Notes under the pieces: model-generated
Told to the model about the DNA's origin: nothing
The model's input: the letters and a program-made list of their open reading frames with translations, nothing else
The model's database searches: none
From: Clostridium_AT radicumherbarum
GTDB lineage: Bacteria; Bacillota; Clostridia; Clostridiales; Clostridiaceae
Length of the DNA: 64,000 bases
Direction: 5' to 3'
NCBI RefSeq assembly: GCF_045310525.1
Contig: NZ_JBJHZY010000002.1
Coordinates: forward strand, 620,001 to 684,000
Shown here: piece after piece, positions 17,658 to 25,093 of the stretch
Position numbering within the stretch: the stretch's first letter is position 1
How the letters are laid out: the number at the start of each line of letters is the position of its first letter
Position numbers and translations under genes: made by a program

Positions 17658-17691
17658 CTATCAATTTTACAAATATATAGAAGTTTGATAG
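17658..17691. promoter_or_regulatory. Candidate LysR binding site
   Basis: CTATCAA (17658-17664) and TTGATAG (17685-17691) are inverted arms 20 bases apart in the shared region between the LysR and QueG-like genes. The spacing is wider than a classic T-N11-A box, so it may be two half-sites. Confidence 0.4.
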
Positions 17692-17720
17692 TATAAATTA
17701 ATGGAAGGAGTGTAGGCGAA

Positions 17721-18743
17721 ATGAGTTTATTAGCAGAACAAATAAAAAGTGCGGCACTTGAAATGGGCTTTGAAAAGTGTGGCATTATTAGAATATCTGA
17801 TATGTCCGGTTATGAGGAAAAACTTAATGAAAGAATTGAGCGTATTCCAGAAACAAAAGAATTTTACAAGAAATTTTATCGTTTTGCCCATTTAGAGGAC
17901 TCCTACCCCTGGGCAAAATCAATAGTAATCTGTGTAAAACAATATGGAAAGTATCATATTCCTGAACATTTGAAAGGTTTGATTGCTAAATATTATTTAG
18001 TAGATAGCAGAACAGACGAAAACTCTGAAGAGTTTAAAGAAAGCTTGAAATTTCAAGCCTACTTACGAGCATTGGGGCTTAAAACAGCTACTGAAAGAAA
18101 ATTTGGTATTACTGGATTACGCTGGGCGGCATTAAAAGCTGGACTTGGAATAGTACGTAAAAATAATTTCTTCTATACAGAATCGGGTTCATGGGTTCAT
18201 TTAGAGGCATGGCTTATAGATAAAGAGCTGGAGTTAATTGAAACACCAACATTGAAGCAATGTCCTGAACACTGCAATTTGTGCATTAAATCCTGTCCAA
18301 CCTCTTCTTTATCCCAGCCCTATACTATGAACCGCTCCACATGTATCTCTTGCCTCACGACATGGGAAGGTTGGGATTTACCTAATGAAAAATTCAACAA
18401 GCAGATGGGTAGCTGGGTATTTGGTTGTGATGTTTGTCAAGATGTATGTCCATTTAATAAAAATTCATGGACGGAGGATGAAGAGTTTCCATATCTTTCT
18501 GAGCTCAGTGAAAAATTATCCCTAGAGCAAATAATCGAAGCAGATTACGAGTTTCTAGGAAATGTTGTACAGCCGAAACTCTGGTACATTCCTAAGGAAA
18601 AGGTTTGGCGTTATAAAACAAATGCACTTAACTCCATGCTAAATGCTTATAAGCCTGAGTATTTGCCATTTATTCAAAAGGCCTGTAAGGATGAAAATGA
18701 GAATGTTCGAAATATGGCAAAATGGGTTTTGTCAAAGTTATAA
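17721..18743 (+). CDS. QueG-like epoxyqueuosine reductase-family Fe-S protein
   Basis: A 340-residue protein with the architecture of epoxyqueuosine reductase: a cobalamin-binding N-terminal region, two 4Fe-4S ferredoxin motifs and a HEAT-like tail. Cysteines start at C181 in CPEHCNLCIKSCP; further Cys are in CISCL and in FGCDVCQDVCPFN (C236 onward). The C-terminus KACKDENENVRNMAKWVLSKL is HEAT-like. True QueG completes queuosine in tRNA. Paralogues with unknown substrates exist in anaerobes, and an adjacent LysR regulator fits a catabolic or stress role better than housekeeping. GGAAGGAG precedes ATG. Confidence 0.8.
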   Translation: MSLLAEQIKSAALEMGFEKCGIIRISDMSGYEEKLNERIERIPETKEFYKKFYRFAHLEDSYPWAKSIVICVKQYGKYHIPEHLKGLIAKYYLVDSRTDENSEEFKESLKFQAYLRALGLKTATERKFGITGLRWAALKAGLGIVRKNNFFYTESGSWVHLEAWLIDKELELIETPTLKQCPEHCNLCIKSCPTSSLSQPYTMNRSTCISCLTTWEGWDLPNEKFNKQMGSWVFGCDVCQDVCPFNKNSWTEDEEFPYLSELSEKLSLEQIIEADYEFLGNVVQPKLWYIPKEKVWRYKTNALNSMLNAYKPEYLPFIQKACKDENENVRNMAKWVLSKL

Positions 18744-18813
18744 ATAATGGCAGTAAACTTTAAGCCCAGGCTTCTTAGCAGTATGAATTTTAATTACTGA
18801 TATTATTCCTTAC

Positions 18814-18849
18814 TAAAAAATCCACCTAGAATTTTGATTCTAGGTGGAT
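18814..18849 (-). terminator. Strong terminator between convergent genes
   Basis: Perfect 13-bp stem (18820-18832 with 18837-18849) and a four-base loop. Six T residues follow on the minus strand, so it ends the sigV-rsiV transcript; it may also stop the QueG-like transcript. Confidence 0.9.
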
Positions 18850-18888
18850 AGCCTATTTTATTGTGTACTTGACAAAGGGGTTTCTTAC

Positions 18889-19788
18889 TTATTTAATATA
18901 CTCATTACCAACTAAAATATTGTGAATTACATCAGTAGGGATTACAAATTCAACAATGCCCATAGCTCCTGGAGCAACCTCGTATTTATCAAAGGATATT
19001 ACTAATTTACCTTCTGGATTTATATAAAAGTTCTGATTTTCTGATATTTTATCAAAAGGAGAAAAGATATCCTTGATGCCATCTACATGAACCCAATAAG
19101 TTTTATTATTATCAGCTTTCATCTGCTCTATCATCTGCTTCTTAATGTTTTCACTTATTATATTTACATAGCTGTTATCTTTAAATAAGCTCGGAAGTGT
19201 TATTAAAACCTGATTTTTCTTATCTATAGTATCATATTTCATTGTTGTTGATGAAGAGCCCACTGTATTTACAACATAACGGCCTACTGATAATATATTA
19301 TCATTGTCTGTTTTTACTGTATAGCCACTATCTACGCCTAAATGGCCGCCCCCATTTTCTTTTAATTTTTTCATATCTTCAGTAAATTGTTCATATAGTT
19401 TTTTATTTTCAGCAAGATATTTTTCATTTAAGCTGTTTTGCAGAGTTTTATTATCTAAGCCTTGTATAGAAGGGGTTTTTAAGCTTGCTTTATACTCATC
19501 CTGATTTATAGTATACTCCTTGAAGGTTATTACTTTTACAATACTTCCCACAACAGGGACCTTAGAAAGGGTTTGCGCAAGAACAGGGCTGCTGTTAACC
19601 CCAATTGTTAACGCTGCTGCACAAATAGCTATTGAAGCTGCCGTAATACTTATTTTTCTAAGAGCATTTTTTCTTCTGGTGTGTTTTTCCGCATTCTTTA
19701 AAGCCTTTTTTACATGAAAGTCCAGTTCTTCTGGAATTGGAGTTTCAATATACTCCTTTTTAAGCTTATTTAAATCTTCATTCTTCAT
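18889..19788 (-). CDS. rsiV: RsiV-family anti-sigma factor
   Basis: A 299-residue single-pass membrane anti-sigma factor. The cytoplasmic N-terminal 50 residues bind the sigma factor; a helix follows (ISITAASIAICAAALTIGV). The extracellular part has a DUF4163-like region and ends in a DUF3298 domain (NFYINPEGKLVISFDKYEVA, then MGIVEFVIP). In Bacillus and C. difficile, RsiV binds lysozyme and is cleaved to free SigV (family knowledge). The frame extends upstream to 19833, but GGAGG six bases before 19788 fixes the start. It begins one base after the sigV stop, so the two are translationally linked. Confidence 0.88.
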   Translation of the reverse strand: MKNEDLNKLKKEYIETPIPEELDFHVKKALKNAEKHTRRKNALRKISITAASIAICAAALTIGVNSSPVLAQTLSKVPVVGSIVKVITFKEYTINQDEYKASLKTPSIQGLDNKTLQNSLNEKYLAENKKLYEQFTEDMKKLKENGGGHLGVDSGYTVKTDNDNILSVGRYVVNTVGSSSTTMKYDTIDKKNQVLITLPSLFKDNSYVNIISENIKKQMIEQMKADNNKTYWVHVDGIKDIFSPFDKISENQNFYINPEGKLVISFDKYEVAPGAMGIVEFVIPTDVIHNILVGNEYIK

Positions 19789-19789
19789 A

Positions 19790-20287
19790 CTAAACCTCCT
19801 TAGTATCATCCATTTTAATGCGTAATTTATCAAGTGACTTATATAAACGAGCTTTTACTGTATTCACATTGACCTTAAGAACTTCTGCTATTTCTTCTAA
19901 TTTTAAATCTTCAAAATATCTTAAGATTACTACAATTCGAAAGTTTTCAGGTAAACTATCTAATGCTCTTTGCAGGTCAAAGTTTTCATAATTATCAATT
20001 GTACCAGAATCAAAACCTTCTAAAGTTTCATCATCTACAACAGTGAGTTTATTTTGTTTCCTCAGAAAATCCAAGGAAGTATTTACTATAATCCTATAGA
20101 ACCAGGTCTTCATATAGCGTGGTTCTTTCAAGGAATCCTTAGATGCTATTGCTTTATATATGGATTCTTGGATAATATCTAAAGCATCATCTATATTTTT
20201 CACATAGCTGTAAGCCAGCCTATAATGATTTTCCTTGTATTTAATAACATATTCTTCTATTTGCTTTTCTAAAATGTCCCTACTCAT
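19790..20287 (-). CDS. sigV: ECF sigma factor, SigV type
   Basis: A 165-residue ECF sigma factor. Region 2 (YRLAYSYVKNIDDALDIIQE, SIYKAIASKDSLKEPRYMKT, WFYRIIVNTSLDFLRK) and region 4 (LPENFRIVVILRYFEDLKLEEIAEVLKVNVNTVKARLYKSL) are complete. Its pairing with an RsiV-type anti-sigma marks it as SigV, the lysozyme-response factor that drives peptidoglycan O-acetylation and related genes in other Firmicutes. The upstream region carries an AAC/CGTC promoter of the class such factors recognise, so it is probably autoregulated. No SigV target other than itself is evident in this window. Confidence 0.9.
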   Translation of the reverse strand: MSRDILEKQIEEYVIKYKENHYRLAYSYVKNIDDALDIIQESIYKAIASKDSLKEPRYMKTWFYRIIVNTSLDFLRKQNKLTVVDDETLEGFDSGTIDNYENFDLQRALDSLPENFRIVVILRYFEDLKLEEIAEVLKVNVNTVKARLYKSLDKLRIKMDDTKEV

Positions 20288-20341
20288 TCCATATAGAACC
20301 CCTTCCTAGTTTTGATACGTATCTTAACTACTTACACTCTA

Positions 20342-20370
20342 TAGACGTTTGCATATTATAAAAAGTTTTC
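20342..20370 (-). promoter_or_regulatory. ECF-type (SigV) promoter of sigV-rsiV
   Basis: On the minus strand: GAAAAC (20365-20370), 17-base spacer, CGTCTA (20342-20347). The AAC of the -35 and CGTC of the -10 are the ECF hallmarks, and the B. subtilis SigV consensus is close (family knowledge). It lies about 55 bases before the sigV start. Confidence 0.75.
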
Positions 20371-20417
20371 TTATATAAAAACCAATAATACTTCTATCAA
20401 AAGTATATCAATAAAGT

Positions 20418-20510
20418 TTAGCAGGTAGTAAATTTGTCCTCACCTTGAATATATCCGTACTTTATGAAACCTATTCGGTTATAGAAATCATTTTAAGCGT
20501 TAAGATCAAG
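20418..20510 (-). pseudogene. Decayed GNAT acetyltransferase tail
   Basis: The minus strand reads LDLNA, a stop, then NDFYNRIGFIKYGYIQGEDKF and a stop. The FYNRIGF motif is the characteristic C-terminal signature of GNAT N-acetyltransferases. A further in-frame stop lies just upstream and no longer frame exists, so only about 30 codons of a dead gene remain. Confidence 0.6.
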
Positions 20511-20639
20511 TTATACTATACAATATAAACCATTTGTTAAATAATTGACACAATCACTCTTACAGGAATTCATTTACGACATATTTTTACAAATTTGCCT
20601 TTTATCTTTTATTCAGGATTCCCCTATTTTTCTTTCCTA

Positions 20640-20830
20640 TTAAGTTTCATTTATCATATCACTGCTAAATGAGGCTTACCCTGGTTCTTGAAGTGTCTCA
20701 ATATCACGTACCACTTTAGCCCCTTTTTCAAGAATAGACTATTTCCAATGATTCCCGCATTACCATGTCCAAGCTATTGAGCTAGTATAAACATCCCTTT
20801 TCCCCACCCCGTTTCATGTTAAATAAAATA
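20640..20830 (-). other. Probable decayed coding sequence, unidentified
   Basis: On the minus strand a frame reads LGHGNAGIIGNSLFLKKG, and after a one-base shift VVRDIETLQEPG, then a stop and ASFSSDMIN. The protein-like composition across a stop and a shift suggests a broken gene. I cannot identify the family. Between here and the GNAT relic (20510-20640), nothing was recognised. Confidence 0.35.
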
Positions 20831-20880
20831 CAATCAAAAATAAAAGCGAATAAAATTTTCCAAATTCCTTCATTTTTCTA

Positions 20881-20909
20881 TTGAAGTATACATTTACATG
20901 TGCTAGAAT
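20881..20909 (+). promoter_or_regulatory. Sigma-A promoter of the glycerol operon
   Basis: TTGAAG at 20881-20886, 17-base spacer, TAGAAT at 20904-20909. The predicted start near 20916 leaves a leader of about 275 bases before the first gene. Confidence 0.7.
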
Positions 20910-20951
20910 AAGCCCATGTGATAAGTAAATATATAAGGCTGAGATTAAGAG

Positions 20952-20998
20952 AGCCAAATTTAAAGTTGTACTTTAAGTTGGGGCTTTTTTGCTTTTTT
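20952..20998 (+). terminator. Leader attenuator before glpA, likely GlpP target
   Basis: AGCCAAATTTAAAGT pairs with ACTTTAAGTTGGGGCT, followed by TTTTTT, GC and another TTTTTT: a terminator only 40-70 bases into the leader. GlpP in Bacillus stabilises or reads through such leader terminators in the presence of glycerol-3-phosphate (family knowledge). A similar hairpin precedes glpK and the glpP gene is in the cluster. Confidence 0.75.
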
Positions 20999-21040
20999 AA
21001 CCCCTCTTTAAGGTCATCTTGTTGAAATTATTCACATTAT

Positions 21041-21183
21041 GAATGGGAAAGATTAATAGTCTTTTAGGGCAGAATAATGAATACAGGGAGCGTAAGGATT
21101 AATAATCCTTACGTACAATATGAAGAATACAGGAGGCGCAACAATTAATAATTGTTGTGTGCTTGAGAGGAATTCAGGAGGGG
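21041..21183 (+). repeat. Array of three SD-like boxes and TTAATAA hairpins before glpA
   Basis: Three tandem units of roughly 45 bases. Each has a purine-rich Shine-Dalgarno-like box followed by a stem centred on TTAATA. Unit 1: GGGAAAGATTA/TAGTCTTT. Unit 2: AATACAGGGAG, then a perfect 11-bp dyad CGTAAGGATTA/TAATCCTTACG. Unit 3: AATACAGGAGG, then a 12-bp dyad GCGCAACAATTA/TAATTGTTGTGT. A fourth AATTCAGGAGG is the real ribosome site of glpA. None of the upstream boxes precedes a usable start codon. The function is unknown. Confidence 0.7.
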
Positions 21184-21190
21184 TTTTGGA

Positions 21191-22627
21191 ATGTTTGATG
21201 TAACTATTATTGGAGCAGGAGTTGTAGGCTGTTCTATTGCCAGAGAGCTTTCAAAATACGAGCTAAAAGTTTGTGTTCTTGAAAAAGAAGTAGATTTAGC
21301 CTCTGGTACAACTAAGGCTAACAGTGCTATTATTCATGCTGGTTTCGATGCTAAGCCGAATACTTTAAAAGGTAAGTTAAATGCCAAGGGAAATTCAATG
21401 TTTGATAAGCTTACAAAGGAGCTTAATTTCCCTTTTATAAGAAATGGCTCATTGGTGCTTTGCTTTGACAAAAATGATTATTATAAGCTTATAGAGCTTA
21501 AAGAGCAGGGTGAAAAAAATGGAGTCCCAGATTTACAAATATTAGATGCTGCAGAGATTCACAAAATAGAACCTAATATTTCCCAGGAAGTAGTGGCAGC
21601 ACTATATGCGCCAACTGGCGGAATAGTTTGTCCATATGAATTTACCATTGCCCTTGCCGAGAATGCATATTTAAATGGCACCGAATTTAAGCTTGGCACA
21701 AAAGTCATGGATATTAAAAAGAATGAAAATAGCTTTGTAATTAACACTAATAATGGCGTGATTGAAAGCAATTTAATAATAAATGCAGCTGGATTATTTG
21801 CTGATGATATTAATAATATGGTAAGTGCTAATAAATTGAAGATCATTCCTAGAAAAGGTGAATACTGCTTGTTTGATAAGGCTGCTGGTAGCTTAGTTAG
21901 CAAAACAATATTTCAGCTGCCATCTGCATTAGGCAAAGGAGTTTTAGTCACCCCAACAGTAGATGGCAATTTACTTATAGGTCCTAATGCAGTAGATATC
22001 GAAGATAAGCTTAATTTAGCCACTACTAAAGAAGGCCTTGATGATATTCTCCAAAAGGCAAAAAAATCTTTAAAAAATATACCAATGAATTTAATTATTA
22101 CCTCTTTTACAGGCTTAAGGGCCAGAACTGAGGCTGATGATTTCATAATAGGTGAAACTAAAGACGTAAAGGGCTTCATTAATGCAGCTAGCATTGAATC
22201 TCCCGGTCTTTCTAGTGCACCTGCTATAGCAGAGATGATAAGAAATATAGTTTTAGAATTATTACCCACCTCAGAAAAAGAGAATTTTAGAGCAGTTAGA
22301 GAAAAACCTGTAAAGTTTAGAGAATTAACAAATGAAGAAAGAAAAGAGCTTATTGCCAGAATACCTGAATACGGTAAAATAATTTGCAGATGTGAGGTTG
22401 TTACTGAGGGTGAAATATTAGATTCAATACGAGGTCCATTAGGTGCAACCACTCTAGATGGAGTAAAAAAAAGAACACGAGCTGGTATGGGCAGATGTCA
22501 GTCAGGCTTTTGCACTACAAGAATTGTAGATATATTATGCAGGGAGCTTAAGGTGCCTAAAACTGAAATTACTAAGTTTGGCGGAAACTCCAAGCTCCTG
22601 GTTGGCAGAAACAAAGATAATATATAA
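21191..22627 (+). CDS. glpA: GlpA-type FAD-dependent glycerol-3-phosphate dehydrogenase with [2Fe-2S] domain
   Basis: A 478-residue flavoprotein. The N-terminal DAO fold starts with IIGAGVVGCSIARELSK (FAD binding). The C-terminal BFD-like [2Fe-2S] domain has ligands C399, C401, C436 and C441 (ICRCEVV and GRCQSGFC). It would oxidise glycerol-3-phosphate to dihydroxyacetone phosphate; the next two genes probably take the electrons to NAD. Clustering with glpP, glpK and glpF supports this over the related L-2-hydroxyglutarate oxidases. AGGAGGGG precedes ATG. It is the first gene of the operon, behind the attenuator and hairpin array. Confidence 0.88.
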   Translation: MFDVTIIGAGVVGCSIARELSKYELKVCVLEKEVDLASGTTKANSAIIHAGFDAKPNTLKGKLNAKGNSMFDKLTKELNFPFIRNGSLVLCFDKNDYYKLIELKEQGEKNGVPDLQILDAAEIHKIEPNISQEVVAALYAPTGGIVCPYEFTIALAENAYLNGTEFKLGTKVMDIKKNENSFVINTNNGVIESNLIINAAGLFADDINNMVSANKLKIIPRKGEYCLFDKAAGSLVSKTIFQLPSALGKGVLVTPTVDGNLLIGPNAVDIEDKLNLATTKEGLDDILQKAKKSLKNIPMNLIITSFTGLRARTEADDFIIGETKDVKGFINAASIESPGLSSAPAIAEMIRNIVLELLPTSEKENFRAVREKPVKFRELTNEERKELIARIPEYGKIICRCEVVTEGEILDSIRGPLGATTLDGVKKRTRAGMGRCQSGFCTTRIVDILCRELKVPKTEITKFGGNSKLLVGRNKDNI

Positions 22628-22649
22628 TAATGTAGTGGAGGGCTTTAAG

Positions 22650-23915
22650 ATGATGGAATTTGATATCGTAATAATTGGTGGTGGTCCTGCAGGACTTGCC
22701 GCAGCTATAAAGGCCAAAGAAGAAGGAATTGATAATATATTAATACTAGAAAGAGAAAATCAGCTTGGTGGAATATTAAATCAATGCATACATAATGGTT
22801 TTGGACTACATACCTTCAAAGAAGAGCTTACAGGACCAGAATATGCACAAAGATTCATTGATAAGGTTTTGGAATTAGAAATACCTTATAAACTAAATAC
22901 TACAGTGCTGGATTTGAATAAGGATAAGTTAATTACTGCAGTTAATGAAGAAGATGGAATACTTGAAATTAAGGCAAAGGCTATAATTTTAGCTATGGGC
23001 TGCAGGGAAAGGCCTAGAGGTGCCATAAATATTCCTGGAGGCAGATGTGCTGGCATTTATACTGCTGGTGCGGCTCAAAAGTTTGTAAACTGTGAGGGCT
23101 TTATGCCTGGAAATGAGGTTGTAATATTAGGCTCAGGAGATATAGGTCTTATTATGGCACGAAGGATGACCCTTGAAGGTGCTAAAGTAAATGCTGTTGT
23201 TGAGCTTATGCCCTATTCTGGTGGTCTGAAGAGAAATATTGTACAGTGCCTTGATGATTTCAACATTCCTCTTATGCTTTCTCACACAATAACTAATATT
23301 AAAGGTAAAGAAAGAGTTGAGGGAGTAACTATTTCAGAGGTAGATGAAAATAGAAGACCTATTAAAGGTACTGAACAGTTTATTAGCTGTGACACTCTCC
23401 TATTATCTGTTGGATTGGTACCGGAAAATGAACTTTCCAGAAAGGCTGATATAGACCTGTCTCCTATTACCAGCGGTCCTATAGTTAATGAAATTATGGA
23501 AACAAGTATTGAAGGTGTATTTGCCTGCGGAAACGTGCTCCATGTACATGACCTAGTGGATTTTGTTACTACCGAAAGCTACAATGCAGGTAAAAATGCA
23601 GCGCTTTTTGTTAAGGAAAATGGCTGCTTAAATAGAGTTTCTTCTATTAATATTGAGGCAACTCAAGGCGTCAGATATACCGTACCTCAAAGCATTAATA
23701 TTGAAAATATAAATAAGAATATTGATATTAGATTCAGAGTAGGCGATGTTTATAAAAACAGCTATATATCCGTTTATTTTGGAGATACCCGGGTAATGCA
23801 TATTAAAAAGAAAATACTTACTCCAGGAGAAATGGAAAGTGTCAGACTCACAAAAGATCTGTTAGAAAAACATAAGCCCTTAAGTAAAATTACCTTTAAG
23901 GTTGAAAAAGACTGA
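22650..23915 (+). CDS. FAD/NAD-dependent oxidoreductase, partner of GlpA
   Basis: A 421-residue pyridine-nucleotide-disulfide-type flavoprotein. FAD motif FDIVIIGGGPAGLAAAIKA at residues 4-22; NAD motif VVILGSGDIGLIMARRM near 160; second FAD contact GVFACGNVLHVHDLVD near 310. The set GlpA-like protein, this flavoprotein and DUF1667 is a recurring three-gene unit in anaerobes and is taken to replace GlpABC (family knowledge). The frame is open back to 22578, inside the preceding gene, but GGAGGG sits just before 22650, 22 bases after the glpA stop. Confidence 0.85.
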   Translation: MMEFDIVIIGGGPAGLAAAIKAKEEGIDNILILERENQLGGILNQCIHNGFGLHTFKEELTGPEYAQRFIDKVLELEIPYKLNTTVLDLNKDKLITAVNEEDGILEIKAKAIILAMGCRERPRGAINIPGGRCAGIYTAGAAQKFVNCEGFMPGNEVVILGSGDIGLIMARRMTLEGAKVNAVVELMPYSGGLKRNIVQCLDDFNIPLMLSHTITNIKGKERVEGVTISEVDENRRPIKGTEQFISCDTLLLSVGLVPENELSRKADIDLSPITSGPIVNEIMETSIEGVFACGNVLHVHDLVDFVTTESYNAGKNAALFVKENGCLNRVSSINIEATQGVRYTVPQSINIENINKNIDIRFRVGDVYKNSYISVYFGDTRVMHIKKKILTPGEMESVRLTKDLLEKHKPLSKITFKVEKD

Positions 23916-23929
23916 AAGGATGAAAAGTT

Positions 23930-24292
23930 ATGGAAAAGAGAGAATTAACCTGCATTGGATGCCCCTTAGGCTGTAATTTAGAAGTTGAAATAGATAATGG
24001 AAAAGTTGTTAAGGTATCTGGTAATAGCTGCAATATAGGCCATGATTATGGTATAAAGGAATGCACAAACCCTACCAGAATAGTAACAACAACTGTTTTT
24101 GTAGAAAACGGACAAGATCTTGTTGTATCCGTTAAAACGGAAAATGATATTCCAAAGAATAAAATATTTGACTGCATAAAAGCATTAAAAGATATTAAGG
24201 TTAAGGCTCCAATAAATATTGGAGATGTTATTGTTTCAAATGTATTAAACACAGGCGTAAATATAGTTGCTACAAAAAATGTGAAGTCATAA
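23930..24292 (+). CDS. DUF1667 protein, small Fe-S-like subunit of the glycerol-3-phosphate dehydrogenase
   Basis: A 120-residue protein. The N-terminal CIGCPLGCNLEVEIDNGKV with Cys at CxxCxxxC, plus further Cys at GNSCNIGHDYGIKECTNP, resembles the Fe-S region of molybdopterin oxidoreductases and defines DUF1667. Such proteins occur together with a GlpA-like and a GlpB-like flavoprotein. It probably links the two electronically. It starts 14 bases after the flavoprotein stop and belongs to the same operon. Confidence 0.88.
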   Translation: MEKRELTCIGCPLGCNLEVEIDNGKVVKVSGNSCNIGHDYGIKECTNPTRIVTTTVFVENGQDLVVSVKTENDIPKNKIFDCIKALKDIKVKAPINIGDVIVSNVLNTGVNIVATKNVKS

Positions 24293-24363
24293 ATATTAAA
24301 ATATGTTAATTAAGCTCATAACCAAGCCTAACCAATATTTAATAGAATACTGGAGGTCATTAA

Positions 24364-24927
24364 ATGAAGTTAGAAGAATTGTTAATAAATAATCCTGTGG
24401 TAGCAGCTATTAAAAATGATGAACAGCTTGAAAGTGCTCTTAATAGTTCTGTTCATATAGTATTTGTTCTTTATGGAAACATCTTAAACATAAAGGATAT
24501 CTGCGAAAAATTAAAGAACAAAGGAAAGCTTGTATTTGTTCATGTGGATATGATAGATGGTCTTAAAGGTGATTCTAAAGGAATTGAATTTATTAAGCAT
24601 TATGCTGATCCTTATGGAATTATAAGCACTCGCCCAAGCAATATAAAATATGGTAAGCAATTAGGACTTTCCACCATAATTAGAGTCTTTGCAATTGATT
24701 CCTTATCTTTAGACACCGGAATAAAAAATGTTCATACTGTAATGCCTGATGCAGTTGAAGTTATGCCTGGCATTGCAAGTAAAATTATTAGAGCCATGGA
24801 AAAGGAAGTTCACCTTCCTATAATTGCAGGAGGCTTAATTCAAACTAAGAAAGACATTATGGACTCCCTGTCTGCTGGCGCTGTAGCTATATCAACTACT
24901 GCTATCAGCTTGTGGGATATAAGTTAA
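24364..24927 (+). CDS. glpP: GlpP glycerol-3-phosphate-responsive antiterminator
   Basis: A 187-residue RNA-binding regulator with a TIM-barrel-like fold. The diagnostic segments VFVHVDMIDGLKGDSKGIEF and YADPYGIISTRPSNIKYGKQ match GlpP proteins, as does MPDAVEVMPGIASKII and AGGLIQTKKDI near the end. With glycerol-3-phosphate bound, GlpP prevents termination in glp leaders (family knowledge). Two look-alike leader terminators occur here, before glpA and before glpK. It is the last gene of the glpA transcript; CTGGAGGT precedes its ATG. Confidence 0.92.
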   Translation: MKLEELLINNPVVAAIKNDEQLESALNSSVHIVFVLYGNILNIKDICEKLKNKGKLVFVHVDMIDGLKGDSKGIEFIKHYADPYGIISTRPSNIKYGKQLGLSTIIRVFAIDSLSLDTGIKNVHTVMPDAVEVMPGIASKIIRAMEKEVHLPIIAGGLIQTKKDIMDSLSAGAVAISTTAISLWDIS

Positions 24928-24999
24928 GAGACATCCATATGAGTATCAAAGCTATTTTATTAAATATCATAATTTATAGCTTGTTCAAGTTAAAATAGA

Positions 25000-25040
25000 G
25001 CCATGCTTCTAAAGAAGCTTCTTTAAATCGTGGCCTTTTT
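25000..25040 (+). terminator. Leader attenuator before glpK, likely GlpP target
   Basis: GCCATGCTTCTAAAGAAG pairs with CTTCTTTAAATCGTGGC and is followed by C and five T. It shares AGAGCCA at the 5' side, a central TAAAG/CTTTAA core and a GGC/C-T5 end with the hairpin before glpA. It lies 54 bases before glpK and after glpP, so it could terminate the upstream transcript as well as attenuate glpKF. Confidence 0.75.
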
Positions 25041-25093
25041 AATAAATTTTTATTAAAACGTTTCCAAAATTTTTAAAATGGGGGTTTTTACAA

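Noticed and set aside
22578..22649. Longer N-terminus of the GlpA partner flavoprotein
   Set aside because: It would overlap glpA by 50 bases and the FAD motif normally begins a few residues after the start; the GGAGGG site supports 22650.
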